Positions 33,907-44,883 of a DNA stretch of 64,000 nt are shown piece by piece. How positions within the stretch are numbered: position 1 is the first letter of the stretch; every line of letters starts with the position of its first letter. The notes beneath the pieces are model-generated. The model made no database searches, was not told the origin of the DNA, and saw only the letters and a program-made list of their open reading frames with translations. The translations under genes were made by a program, and so were the position numbers. Where the stretch lies: the NCBI RefSeq assembly GCF_964355755.1, contig NC_092671.1:33685304-33749303 (forward strand), read 5' to 3'. The DNA is from Antedon mediterranea (taxonomy: Eukaryota > Echinodermata > Crinoidea > Comatulida > Antedonidae).

Positions 33907-35185
33907 TTAGTACAATAATACATACTTTCCATATTGATTCCTGTGAGATTTACTGATATTGTTATGTTACTATATTTTGGTGGCATAGTATACATATAAT
34001 AAAAGTTATGAGAGTAATGGTACAAATTATGGCATGAGGTGAATGTTGAAAGGTTTCAACGAGGTGAAAGCGAGTTGATATATAACCTTTCATCATTCAC
34101 CCAATACCATTATTTGTACCATTCGACGAATATAAACATTCGTTTTTGTTTTATACAACATCGAAATAGATTCCTGTCGTTTGAATCAAATAAAAGGTAG
34201 GCCTATCCAAGGCCGACATTTGATTCACATTGATTGAAGCAGTAACATTTGGTTTGGTCATATTACATTTATATGGATTTTATAAACACACCTACTGTAT
34301 TGTTAATCATGTATCGTATTAACAAACGACCAAACAATCGTAGGCCTAGCAAGGCTAAAATCCATAGGACTAGCCTAATACTAACTAGGCGGAAAGGTAG
34401 CAATACCAAATACGAAACTTCGACAGGCAACTGGAACTCATCGTCTTATAGAAATTTTCCCATTAATTAATCAAAATCCTACAAACGATATAAAGCTAAT
34501 TTGAATGCCTTTTTGATCTAAATTAGTACAGTACACATAATGTCTCTCAAAAAATGTACTATCATCGCGAAACCAGTCATAACATTCAATCTTCGCGGCG
34601 AAAGTACAGAACAGGTGGCGTTGTTGTATTTCAAAAGCAATAGTATAATAAAAATATTGCCCAAAAGCGAACAAATATTTGTTTTCGTACACGATAAAAG
34701 TACTTTTAAACGATCGTTTAATAATGCATACTATTGCACATCATGTGACTACAATCATCCAATCAAATGACAGGAATGTATATAGGTGTTAAATAATATA
34801 TTCTAGGTCTGGTTTTGAAAACCAAAAATAACACACCTTCCGTTGTAGATACGGAGCAATCAGTTATATATCTGCAATGCGGCAAGTAACCAGTTATATA
34901 TTGAATTAGAAACTACTAATACAAATGTTTTCACAGATAAATAAATCAAGCCAAGCGAAAACATCAGCTGTTTGAGCGAATAGCTACTTCCACCTGCTGT
35001 CTGCAACTGAGCTGTTTGCCATCGCAAAATGGGATTTGCAAGATGGAAATGCGTACGCATATCTCAACGCTTTTGACTTTGCACAAATTCTTCTAGTGGG
35101 AAAACAGGCTTTTATAGAAATCCTCAAATAGTGATAATATATTTATATAATATATATTATTTATAATATTGTATTTTTGTTACAG

Positions 35186-35229
35186 AGGCTTGTTGGTTTT
35201 ATTTTTAGTAGTGTTTGTGCAATGTGCAA
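35186..35229 (+). CDS. Signal-peptide exon of locus D
   Basis: Between ttgttacag and gtaagt, the exon reads GLLVLFLVVFVQCA, leaving A, which with AA of exon 38031 gives Lys. It is shorter than the other signal exons (44 nt). An alternative acceptor two bases on (CAGAG) would change the entry phase to 1. Confidence 0.6.
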
Positions 35230-36082
35230 GTAAGTAAATACTTTTTTTAAATATCGTTTTATTTTACCATATTTCTGTATTAGAGTAATCAAAATATTTC
35301 TTAAGTTCAAGTATTTTATTTAACTTCTAATTTCACAATACCCATAATATCTGAATATATAACTATAAACTGCTATGACTGTGTCTTTTATTAAGAATAG
35401 ATTTATTAATATACAATACATATTTATAATATAAACACTAAATAAATTAATACACGTTATGCCAGGATTTACAACATCATCTATTACTAGTATATAAATT
35501 TACGTAAGGGCAAAATTCGGTAAATCGCGCGTTACTTCTAGAATCTTTACTCGATGGTATATAAAGTTGGTTCGACTTTCGGTACTGCTTTTAACCACCC
35601 GATGTAACACTTTTTACTAATTAAATTGAGTTAGATAATTAGTTATTGACAATTAAAATGAATTTAGGTTCAAAGATTTGCAACAAATACGGTATAGGTG
35701 TTTTCCGATCGTGTTATACACTGTCTAATGATGTCCATCTTAAAATTACCCTCACACACAATAATACGAGAATGCTTCGTATTTACCTATATTTTTCTAC
35801 GATAATTGTTTTTAATAACAAACAGCTCGAGTACAGCATCATAATGTTACATTTATTCTTTAAAAATACTATTTTGATAGATTTAATTTTTTTTTTAAAT
35901 TTTGTAGTTTATACAAATGTATTGATTTGCGATGAATGGAACATTCAAATATCTCAGTCTCAATATAATTATTTGGTTTAACACAAGTAGGTAAATTCAT
36001 GGGTCTAAGGATAAACTTGAAACCTTTAGATATAGTATTGCAATAGAATCGCAAATTTCTTACTGTGAGTGTGGGTACTGTT

Positions 36083-36160
<78 letters not shown>

Positions 36161-39100
36161 AGTATCTCTTCTGAAATCCCGCTTCGTGATACTGAATAGA
36201 TAAGGGCGTATAAATTTGATCTCTGGTGCGCGTGCGTACAATTGAGGGACTAGTGCAGCTGTTCCGCCATACCACGCCGGGAATGTTAAAGAATCGCTAT
36301 CCAATCGAGTTTTAACAATAACATGAAAGCATCAGTGGTCTAATGGTTAGGACAGCTGCATATCAAGCAGACGGTCCGAGTTCGAATCTCGTTTGGGGTG
36401 GCTTTTTTTCTCATTCTAACAGATTTCCTCATCTTTATCGTTTCAAATTAATTAATTAAATTTCAGAATATCACCAGGCGGTTCAGAATTAATGTTCTTT
36501 GCTTGATGTGTCTCACACACTTCTCATAGATCATTTTGGTCCATTCCTTTCTGTTGGTTGTCCAGGTAAAACGTGGAATACTTCTGCCTCTTTTCCCGTC
36601 TATTTTACCATCTAGTAGTCCCCTTTGAAGACTTTCCTTCCTTATGATATGACCAAAAAAATATAGCTTTCTTTTCTTGATGGTTGTAATAAAGGCCTGG
36701 CATCAGAAAAGCGGCGCAGAGTCGCAACCCGAACTTTTGAGATATTTAGCCTTGAAGTTCATCAGAATGTGAAAAAACGGCCTAACCTATCAATTTAAAA
36801 ATTTCAATAAAAAACGATACTATAAACACTTATCTTTAACATATCAAACTCTCTCTATCAAAATATCACAAGTATGTGTATTTTGCAATTATTTATGTCG
36901 TTTCTATTGAAAATGATTAGGAAATTTTCGTTTTGTTCACTCAAAAATCAACTTTCTTTACGGCGCTTTTGTAAACAAACCGCTAACCCAAATCACGTCA
37001 TGTTTGGTACCTATCTGTTCGAAAATATAATAAGCTACCATCATTTTTAACAACCTATGGGATTTTTTTTATCTAGTCAGAATTTGTGAATCCTTGACTG
37101 TGATTGGCTATAGAAATAAATTACGCTCTCTTATTGGCTGACGCTTTTGTTTATGATGAAAAAGCATGGCTTCCATCGTAGTTTCTCGAATGATCGTTTC
37201 AACATATTTTTGAATATTTAGGAAGTTAATCGTTATTTTTATCCATATATTTTTAAAAAGAACAAAAAATATAATATTATGTTCCGCACAGTGATATATT
37301 TTCGACTAGTTTGCCGTTATTGAGAAGAAAATAGCGCAGTTTGGACAGAGAGTCTTGTCGCGTTGATCGGCGGGCTTGGCTAGGCCAAGCTAATCGGCGT
37401 CGGTACTTCATTGTTTATTTTCTCAAAATGAAGATTTCCTGAGCTAGAAAGTGACTCGTATGTTTTCATTAATACCTCTTCATATAATAAACCAATTTTA
37501 ATAAACAACGGCTTATTTTAAAGATTATTAAATATAGATTACGAATATATAAAAATAAAATATTAATTCCGACACTATGCCGATTTTGTGATGCCATGCC
37601 TCTTATATAAAACACAAATTGGGTTGTTTAAATGGGTACAAATGTGACTCATTTTGTGACAAGTTTCTCTTTCAGAAGTAATTCCCAGGGTGCTAATTTT
37701 AGTTAACTACATAAATCATAGTGTCTATTTATTCGTTTCTGTAAACGACAATGTTTTATAGTACTGGGGTACGTACATAAAAAAAAACATTTTTGTTTTA
37801 CACTGGAATTACTGTTTATTCGAGAACTATCTGTGGGCACGACCAAAGCGAGCGTACCATCTAGTTAAGTATGACTGTATAAAATGAGAATATATATTAT
37901 AATAGTTTCAAACAAAAGCCTACTTCCTTCACAAAAAGTCTTCTCTAAATGATCCATACATCATATTTCATAAAATACAAATCATTATTTTCAAAGTATT
38001 CATATTTTGCTGTGCTGTTTTTTTTTCAGAAGCTCCTCCTCCACCTCCTCCACCTGCTGTATGGAATTATGGAACGACTGAAAGTAAGTCAGATGGTAGT
38101 AATAATTAGAATAATAATATAAAGTCAAACAATCGTTATATATATATTCACGCCGAGAATGTTAAAGAGTCGTTATCCAATCGAGTTCGAACAATACCAT
38201 GAAAGCCCCAGTGGTCTAATGGTTAGGACATCTGCATATCAAGCAGGCGGTCCGAGTTCGAGTCTCGGTTGGAGCGACTTTTTCTCATTCTCACAGATTT
38301 CCTCATCTTTATCGTTTCAAATTAATTAATTAAAGTTCAGTATATCACCGGGCGGTTTGGAATTAATGTTCTTTGCCTCTTGTGTTTATTTATATATACT
38401 TAAACATACGAAATAAATTAATTCTTAAACCTCATAAGATAACAGTAAATCATATTTTAAAACAAATCTCTTTCAGATTATGACAGAATTCGTCGACAAG
38501 CACGTAAGTAAACTAAACGTTGCTTCAACTGTGATAAAACGGCTTATATTTTTTATGTATGTATGTATGTATTTATTAGGTGATCATTTAGAATAAAATG
38601 ATCACCTATTGTTATTGTATGAAATCTTTATTATTTTTCTTTTTTTTTTCTTTTTATTGTTTCTGTACACTATTATCTCAAAAATTTAATGTCAATGATT
38701 ACCAAAATTTCAGAATATCTTTCAAATAATATAACTTAATCCTAATCAGCTTTCCAGCGTGATCACTTATCCGTGACGTCATTTATACGCCATTTTGTGA
38801 AATCACATTACCAATCATATCTCCATAATTCATTATGACATATTAATGAAATTCACTACAGGTAAACTTCAGGTCAAGGGTAAAAATATTAGCAAATAAA
38901 AAGTTGCGCGTTTCAAGGTCATGCACGTGAAATCGCGCGTTAAAAATTTAAAACGCGCAAAATTAGGTTTTGATCAATTTAGAGCATGAATTAGGCCATT
39001 TGCGCGTTTCAAAAAATTACTGCGCAAAATGCGTTTTTGTGCGCACGATTCTTAAAATGCGTAAAAAATAAAATTTGATGTATAAATCACATTCTACTCA

Positions 39101-42045
39101 CAATCCTTAGTACATTCACCAATTTTGAGTCCATTCCGACCTAAAATAACGCTATACGAGCACGTTAAAAATGACAAAATGCGCACACTAATTGTACAAA
39201 AGTGCTAAAAATGGTAAAAAATAAGGACTTTTTAAAATGAATATAACTCTTCAGAATGGCAGATGACCCCCAATTTTTTTAACTTATTATGGAAGCCAAT
39301 AAGTTGTAGATACAAATGTATATACACATTAGACGTACAAAATGGTATGACGTCATCAAATGGCCACTTGAATTTAAAAATTAGGAATTTTTATCTTTTT
39401 GTGTGGGTTATCACATTCAATAGAGCGCATCTCCGTTATTTGAGCCCGATTTTCGCACAACTTTTAGTATGTGCTTGCTCAATTAATGTTTCTTCTAATG
39501 AGTGGTCAACATTTTTATTTTGATGACGTCATCACGCGTAAAAACTTGAATAACCTAGGTCGTGTAATTTCAGCTACACCATACATTTGAATATCTTATA
39601 GCTCTTCAGAATTAAAGGTGACCTTGAAGATTATAACTTATTATGAAAGCTGATGAAATGTAGATATGAATTCATATTAAAATTAAGCCTATCGGATGTT
39701 GTGATGTTATCATATGGCCAGTTGAAGTTAAAAAGTAGTTTTTAAATTTCTTTAGTCAAAGTTATACAAATTTCAAAGACCGCGCATTGCGCTTCTACGT
39801 GTCAAATTTTCTTCCAATCCTTATATTTTTTTGCTCAATTCATTATCTTACTGTATATTGTTTATGGCATATAATAGGCACAACTCAACACTATAAGCAT
39901 ATAATAGGATGGAATGTATCATCATTTTCCGATCGTATGATAACGTACGTGCATGTTTAAAACAAATTATTTTCAGTAATTAATTAATTAATGTCAATAA
40001 AATGATAATAATGATCACCTATAATTCGTCAAAGTGACGAATTAAATTCTAGTTTTTTTATTTATTTTGCTCTTTTTTTCAGAAACTCCCTCTTGGGATG
40101 AAATGATAACAAATAGTAAGTAAAAAAATGGATGTAAAAAAATTATCTATAAAAATTGAACATTAAGTGTGACAGAGTTCATAATTTTAATGTCACCATC
40201 AGGATGATCTGGGTATTATGATGACATTTTATTTCTTTAAAAAATACAAACAGCAATAAATCGACAAAAAACATGCCTAAATATGCATGCATAAAATACA
40301 CAAACAAGATTAAATAGTTATTAATGTTTGGTTCGACCAAACAACAAGTTCCCAATCAAAACGCAAGAGTTTGATTGTCGGTTAATATGTATCGGCTAAT
40401 TATCGATTAATAGTATTATTGGCTGAGGAAACACGGTGTAAACATAAACAGATATATTGATGGAACGTACAGTAAATAATATACAATACACATAATTAAA
40501 TGTAGGCCTACCATGATTGTTATTCATATTTTAAAACAACTCTCTTTCAGATTATGACAGAGCCCGTCGATATGCCAGTGAGTAAATTAAAGTTAAGAGC
40601 ATTATTTTGATAAAAAAGCATGTAATTAACTATTTGAAACTGTTCATATTTTGCTCTTTGTTTCAGGAACTCGTTATATCTGGAATGACATCAATCTATA
40701 ACAGTTAATCATATTTTAAAACAAATCTCTTTCAGATTATGACAGATATCGTCGACAAGCACGTAAGTAAACTAAACGTTGCTTCAACTGTGATGAAATG
40801 GCTTATATTAAATTCGTGTTCATATTTTTTTATTTATGTATGTATGTATTTATTTTTTTATTTATTTTGCTCTTTTTTCAGGAACTCCCTCTTGGGATGA
40901 AATGATAAATAATAGTAAGTAAAAAAGATGGATGTCAAACAATTATCTATAACAATTAAAAATTAAGTGTGACATAGTTCATATATAATTTTAATGTCAC
41001 CATCAGGATGATCTGAGTATTAGGGTGACATTTTATTTCTTATTACAATCAGCAATAAATCGACATAAAGCATGCCTCTTTACCATAAAATACACAAACA
41101 AGATTAAATAGTTATTAATGATTGGTTCAACCAAACAACAAGTTCCCAATCAAAACGCAACAATTTGATTGTCGGTTAATATGTATCGGCTAATTATCGG
41201 TTAATATTATTATTGGTTGAGGAAACACGGTGTAAACATAAACAGATATATTGATGGAACGTACAGTAAATAATATACAATACACATAATTAAATGTAGG
41301 CCTACCATGATTGTTATTCATATTTTGAAACAACTCTTTTTCAGATTATGACAGAGCTCGTCGATATGCACGTGAGTAAATTAAAGTTAAGAGCATTATT
41401 TTGATAAACAAGCATGTAATTAATAAACTGTTTGAAACTGTTCATATTTTGCTCTTTGTTTCAGGAACTCGTTATATCTGGAATGACATCAATGTTGACA
41501 GTAAGTTACAAAGATGAATGCATATTGTCAAACTTGATCGTTTTTAATCAATATATCGATGACCTTACAACCCCACGCCTTATACATTAATATGCTACAA
41601 TCGATTATTTTTCTAAATGGTGCATTGATTGCATCTTGTGTCTTTTTCTTGTCTGCTGGTTTTATTGTAGTTGGTAAAATTAACATGAATAAGACAAGCA
41701 ACAGAACAAACAACAACGACCAAGAATAGTTCTATAAAACTGAACAAGTAATGTACTTATAGGTCAAAGAAGTTGAAATTTAAAAAAAAATTAAAGCATA
41801 ATTTAATGATGAATGAAAATATTCATATCTATCTAGTCAATTCAAATTTTACTTGTTTAGTAAACAACGGAGTTTCACGACCGGTCCAAGTCACTGTTAA
41901 CTAAACAAGGAAGTCATGTTGATTAGATATCTTTTTAAAACGTTATACTACCTTGATAAATGAAAATATTCATATCCATTGTGTCAATTGAAATGTTATT
42001 TGTCATGCTTTCTCTATTTTAGGTGGTATCGGAGAAGAGCCTTAA
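35186..42045 (+). CDS. Micro-exon peptide-precursor gene, locus D (most complete plus-strand copy)
   Basis: Exons: 35186-35229 signal; 38031-38084 APPPPPPPAVWNYGTTE; 38477-38503 YDRIRRQA; 40083-40115 TPSWDEMITN; 40551-40577 YDRARRYA; 40667-40701 TRYIWNDINL then stop; 40736-40762 YDRYRRQA; 40882-40914 TPSWDEMINN; 41345-41371 YDRARRYA; 41465-41500 TRYIWNDINVD; terminal 42023-42045 GIGEEP then stop. AATAAA is at 42292. Split codons give K, N, Q or R, N and S at joins, with no stop if 40667 is skipped. The predicted product is about 110 residues, secreted, with up to four R-x-R-R sites that would cut it into peptides of roughly 15-25 residues. Helitron-like elements occupy two introns. The start exon is not certain: ATGGAAATGC at 35043-35052 (donor gtacgc) fits only if the acceptor is shifted by 2 nt. 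Function is unknown. Confidence 0.7.
36085..36157. repeat. (TA)n microsatellite
   Basis: About 36 uninterrupted TA units. The minus-strand frames rich in YIYI are translations of this tract. Confidence 0.9.
36329..36399 (+). tRNA. tRNA-like pseudogene, anticodon ATC
   Basis: GTGGTCTAATGGTTAGGACA, loop CATATCAAG and GGTCCGAGTTCGAATCTC give the D, anticodon and T arms. Acceptor pairing is poor (GCATCAG against TTGGGGT). The body resembles tRNA-Glu; the anticodon ATC would read Asp GAU. It is a diverged relative of 38205-38275. Confidence 0.45.
36492..36660 (-). mobile_element. Non-LTR retrotransposon ORF2 C-terminus
   Basis: The minus-strand frame reads FFGHIIRKESLQRGLL, DGKIDGKRGRSIPRFTW and NRKEWTKMIYEKCVRHI. 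GHI.R..L....L.GK..GKRGR..P...W is the typical C-terminal tail of many LINE reverse transcriptases. Its 3' UTR (AACATTAATTCTGAACCGCC) runs directly toward the tRNA-like sequence at 36329-36399. Confidence 0.65.
36770..37420 (+). repeat. Dispersed repeat, copy 2
   Basis: Diverged second copy of 20480-21100, with GGCGCTTTTGTAAACAAACC and CACGTCATGTTTGGTACC. It is non-coding. Confidence 0.6.
38031..38084 (+). CDS. Proline-rich micro-exon of locus D
   Basis: A long T-rich tract plus cag acceptor, then 54 nt reading APPPPPPPAVWNYGTTE, donor gtaagt, phase 1-1. No copy is seen in locus A, whose duplicated block starts further downstream. If R-x-R-R sites are cut, this exon forms the N-terminal mature peptide. 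Confidence 0.6.
38145..38385 (+). mobile_element. LINE 3' end carrying a tRNA-like sequence, copy 2
   Basis: CACGCCGAGAATGTTAAAGA, the tRNA-like part (38205-38275), then TTTCCTCATCTTTATCGTTT and GGAATTAATGTTCTTTGCC correspond to 36283-36510. There the sequence continues into the ORF2 fragment, so these are antisense to a LINE tail. A short TA run precedes it. It sits at the left edge of the duplicated block (about 38393). Confidence 0.5.
38205..38275 (+). tRNA. tRNA-like, anticodon ATC
   Basis: Starts GCCCCAGTGGTCTAATGG. Anticodon arm TCTGC-ATATCAA-GCAGG; perfect T stem CCGAG-TTCGAGT-CTCGG; acceptor GCCCCAG against TTGGAGC with one mismatch and one G-T pair. The body resembles tRNA-Glu, the anticodon would read Asp. 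It is better preserved than 36329-36399. Confidence 0.5.
38576..40052 (+). mobile_element. 1.48-kb Helitron2/Helentron-like element in an intron of locus D
   Basis: The 3' end has the hairpin AATTCGTCA-AAG-TGACGAATT, then AAATT and CTAG. The 5' end TTAGGTGATCATTT is echoed inverted near the 3' end (AATGATCACCTA), the asymmetric arrangement described for Helentrons. The sister intron at 40823-40870 reads GTATTTA then TTTTTTTATTTATTTTGC, exactly the sequence made by joining the two flanks, so insertion was between A and T without target duplication. The 5' dinucleotide is TT, not TC. The interior has GCGC-rich words but no Rep/helicase. Confidence 0.7.
40667..40701 (+). CDS. Stop-bearing micro-exon in the middle of locus D
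   Basis: Reads TRYIWNDINL and TAA after an intact acceptor. Same lost donor as 2261-2291 in locus A. The 65-nt gap to the next exon (40736) leaves little intron, so the exon is either an alternative last exon or always skipped. Confidence 0.5.
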
Positions 42046-44883
42046 ATTGGCCTTTTGGGGAAAACAGTTCGTAAACGAATGTAACGGTTGTTATTATATA
42101 TAAAGATGCACTATCTAAGATCGTTTCTTATTTCAGTTCTGTCAATTTTGTGTAATAGTCTACTATTTGACAACCAATTAAATGTTTCTGTTACTGAATG
42201 TATCATACCATAGTTGTTTTATATTTGTTGTTGGTGTTGAAAGTCATATCAATTTTATATCTTGCAAAAAAAGAGACATAATAATTATAATAATAAAGAA
42301 GAATATCGGTATAGAAAATGTACTGTATAAAACAGATTAAAACAGAATTCCAAATGAACCTAAGTAGTCAGGTGGCACTTTTTGTGAGAAATTCCTAATA
42401 ATAGAATTGTTAAAAAAACAGACCAACACCATTGTAATGCTTTAATAATACAAGATTAGGCATCTCCTGAGACTAAACAATATATTGGCTAACATAATGC
42501 TATTACGTTATACAGCCCTACCGTAAATAAAAGCGGTAGCATATTCGAGGTAGGGTATTTTCGGTAATTGGTTCTTTAGGCATAGTTTATTCCTCTTGAT
42601 GATCGTGATGGAGGTGATACTGAGCTGTCTGGTGTAGATATGGATGGATTAGGTACGATGACAAAAGCAGCAGTACAAATAATAATATAGGCCTACGTTA
42701 ATAGAATTTTTTAATTTCAAACGTAATGCAGAATATCAATAATTAGACGGACGTTTTTTCTTTCCAGGACGCATTATATTTTTTTTTCTATCCAATTAAG
42801 AGAGAAATCATGAATAATTCATTACCTTAATTATTTTCTATGCAAACTTAAAACTCAGCTATCCGGATTTCACTCGAAAAATGTCTTATCATCAAATCTC
42901 CCTATGTAATTTTATAATACTATTCCCCACAATATATTCTGATTCTTTATGGCGTATATTTAATTTGATTTTTATTAATTTGCAGTATAATTTCTATTAT
43001 TTAACCACTGTACCTTCACACACGCGCGCGGTATGTTTAAAATAAACAAAAAACTGAAATGGCTATGAATAATGGCAAACTTAAGCTCCAGTCCTACTAT
43101 CTGATTTTTTTTCGTCTTCCAAAGGAACACTGTATTGATTGATGGAAAGTGCCTGTTTCCAGTCACCTTTAGGATCAAATCTATTATTTTAACTGCTCCC
43201 TTGTGTATAAAAGAGAGAAAATATTTGAAACCAGGTTGTTGCAAGGTGAACTTATCTTAAACCCGGAAGTTACTTTGACCGGGAAGAATTGAAATTGAGA
43301 TGAAAATCTAATGTTGAAATCATAAATTTTGTTAAAAAACTTTTTATAATATCTTCCTAAGATAGAAATATGGAACAATAGCGTCGATGTGAACACTAAT
43401 GTTATCAAATCTACGTTTCGCGGTACATCTCAGATAGATAAGGTAGGTATCCAAGGCGGAGATTTGTACCAAAGTTTTTGCATTGTGCTCGCCTATGTCA
43501 GAATTAACCATACTTTATATATAGATGCAAAAGAATTAAAGATAGCTGGCCTACTTCCTAAATATACTGAACCTAACCCCCTAAATAATCTCTCTCAACT
43601 ATTAAAAAAAACATGTTCTTGAAAGAACTCGAACTGAGGGCTTCAGTGTAATATGTTAAAGTATTTACTACTATAGACCAAACATTTCGGTTGACAAACG
43701 CTGTTTACACAAACTATTTAATCTCTATACATGCTTATATAGTGCCCCTATAATGCTCCATATTTTGTCATAATTATTCTAATAAATTATTCATGATTTC
43801 TGGCTTAATTGGATTGAAAAAAAATAATGTCTCCAGGACCCTTGTGATACAACAATGGTAATGGTAATGGTTTTTGTCACGTCCCTAGACAACTTGTCAG
43901 TCAATCTCCACTGCATTTTTTTGTTTCTGTTTTAGTCTACTGTCTTGTAGTATTTACTCTTTCCTGAGTAGACTATACTTGCTTATCATCGGACTCGTCC
44001 TTATAGTGGTTCATTACTTCTGGAAAAACACGCTTGTTTGACAGCAATGGGATATATCTATATCGACGTTCCCGTTGTTGTAAAACAAGCGTTGATATTT
44101 TCATCGTCAATTTTCCCTTCAAAAAGGTTTAACATGGAGTTATTATTCATTTCATTGTTTAATATTTATATAATAGACAAAAGGACAACAGCATAACATG
44201 TTCATAATTATTTTTAACAATCCATTTTGTTTAAATCAGTATTTGCATAAAGTAACTCTACAGTGTTTATAGGCTACGGGACATTAATTAACATTCAAAT
44301 TAATAAAAACAGTACGTTTTAAAACCTTTCAAACAGGTGAATACTTAATAAAAGTCCCAAATACCGAATTAAAAAATTATCTAAGTCACCAAAACGATTA
44401 TAAATGCGACAGGTTACAGGACTTGTTTCCACGAAGACCGTAGTCTGGTTTAGTTTACTCCTTTAGGAGGTAGGCCTACTGAAAGAAAATGGAAATTGTT
44501 TTAAAAGTTAATATCATTTTAACATGCGTATACAATATCAACTATAATAACTACGTTATGCGAAATCTTATTCCCATGTGATATTATGTTGTTTGCACTG
44601 TTATGCCTTATACAAATTACATGATAGGCCTGATTGTCATTATAAACAACACCATTAATAGGATTATTACTGATTAAATCGCTTTACACACAATATTGTA
44701 TTTTAAGATATTTTTAGGATGCACTTCTTTAATTTTGTTTCCTGTTTTCAAATGATATATTATCAGCATTCAATCAGAAACAGATACATTTGGCTTCTTG
44801 TTAAAAGGCATTGATATAATATGAAATGATATTTTTTATTGTTATAAGGGGATATTAGGGATTACCGGGAAAAAAAGTTGAGC
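42046..44883. other. Downstream spacer of locus D with a 1.7-kb insertion
   Basis: 42046-42532 is the 3' UTR and flank shared with the left copy. About 42533-44234 is absent there. It contains a block (42900-43470) also found at 15540-16080 and 48290-48950, and a hairpin at 44031-44092 (CGCTTGTTTGACAGCAA ... TTGTTGTAAAACAAGCG). From 44235 the shared spacer resumes. No exon was seen. Confidence 0.5.

Larger units (their letters stand above)
30599..35185. other. Intergenic region between divergent loci C and D
   Basis: Loci C (-) and D (+) diverge from here, so promoters of both probably lie within it. Besides the foldback element (31342), the orphan micro-exon (32023) and the Helitron-like element (32474), I see no gene. 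The stretch 34320-34790 has a diverged copy at about 63115-63420. The frames at 34249-34470 and 34540-34770 show no family features. Confidence 0.4.
35490..37864 (+). mobile_element. Helitron-like element, copy 2, disrupted
   Basis: The left part (35490-36080: TATATAAATTTACGTAAGGG onward) and the right part (37606-37864, ending ACCATCTAG) match the two ends of the 45432 element. Between them, about 1.5 kb of other sequence replaces the middle: a TA tract, a tRNA-like sequence, a LINE fragment and dispersed repeat copy 2. The 5' terminus is mutated (ACTAG for TATC). It lies in intron 2 of locus D. Confidence 0.55.

Noticed and set aside
34249-34770. Two plus-strand frames upstream of locus D (73 and 76 residues)
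   Set aside because: The surrounding stretch has a diverged copy at 63115-63420 in which the frames are not kept. It is treated as a repeat.
36026-36304. Frames with long YIYIYI runs (also 62890-63090)
   Set aside because: Translation of TA microsatellites.
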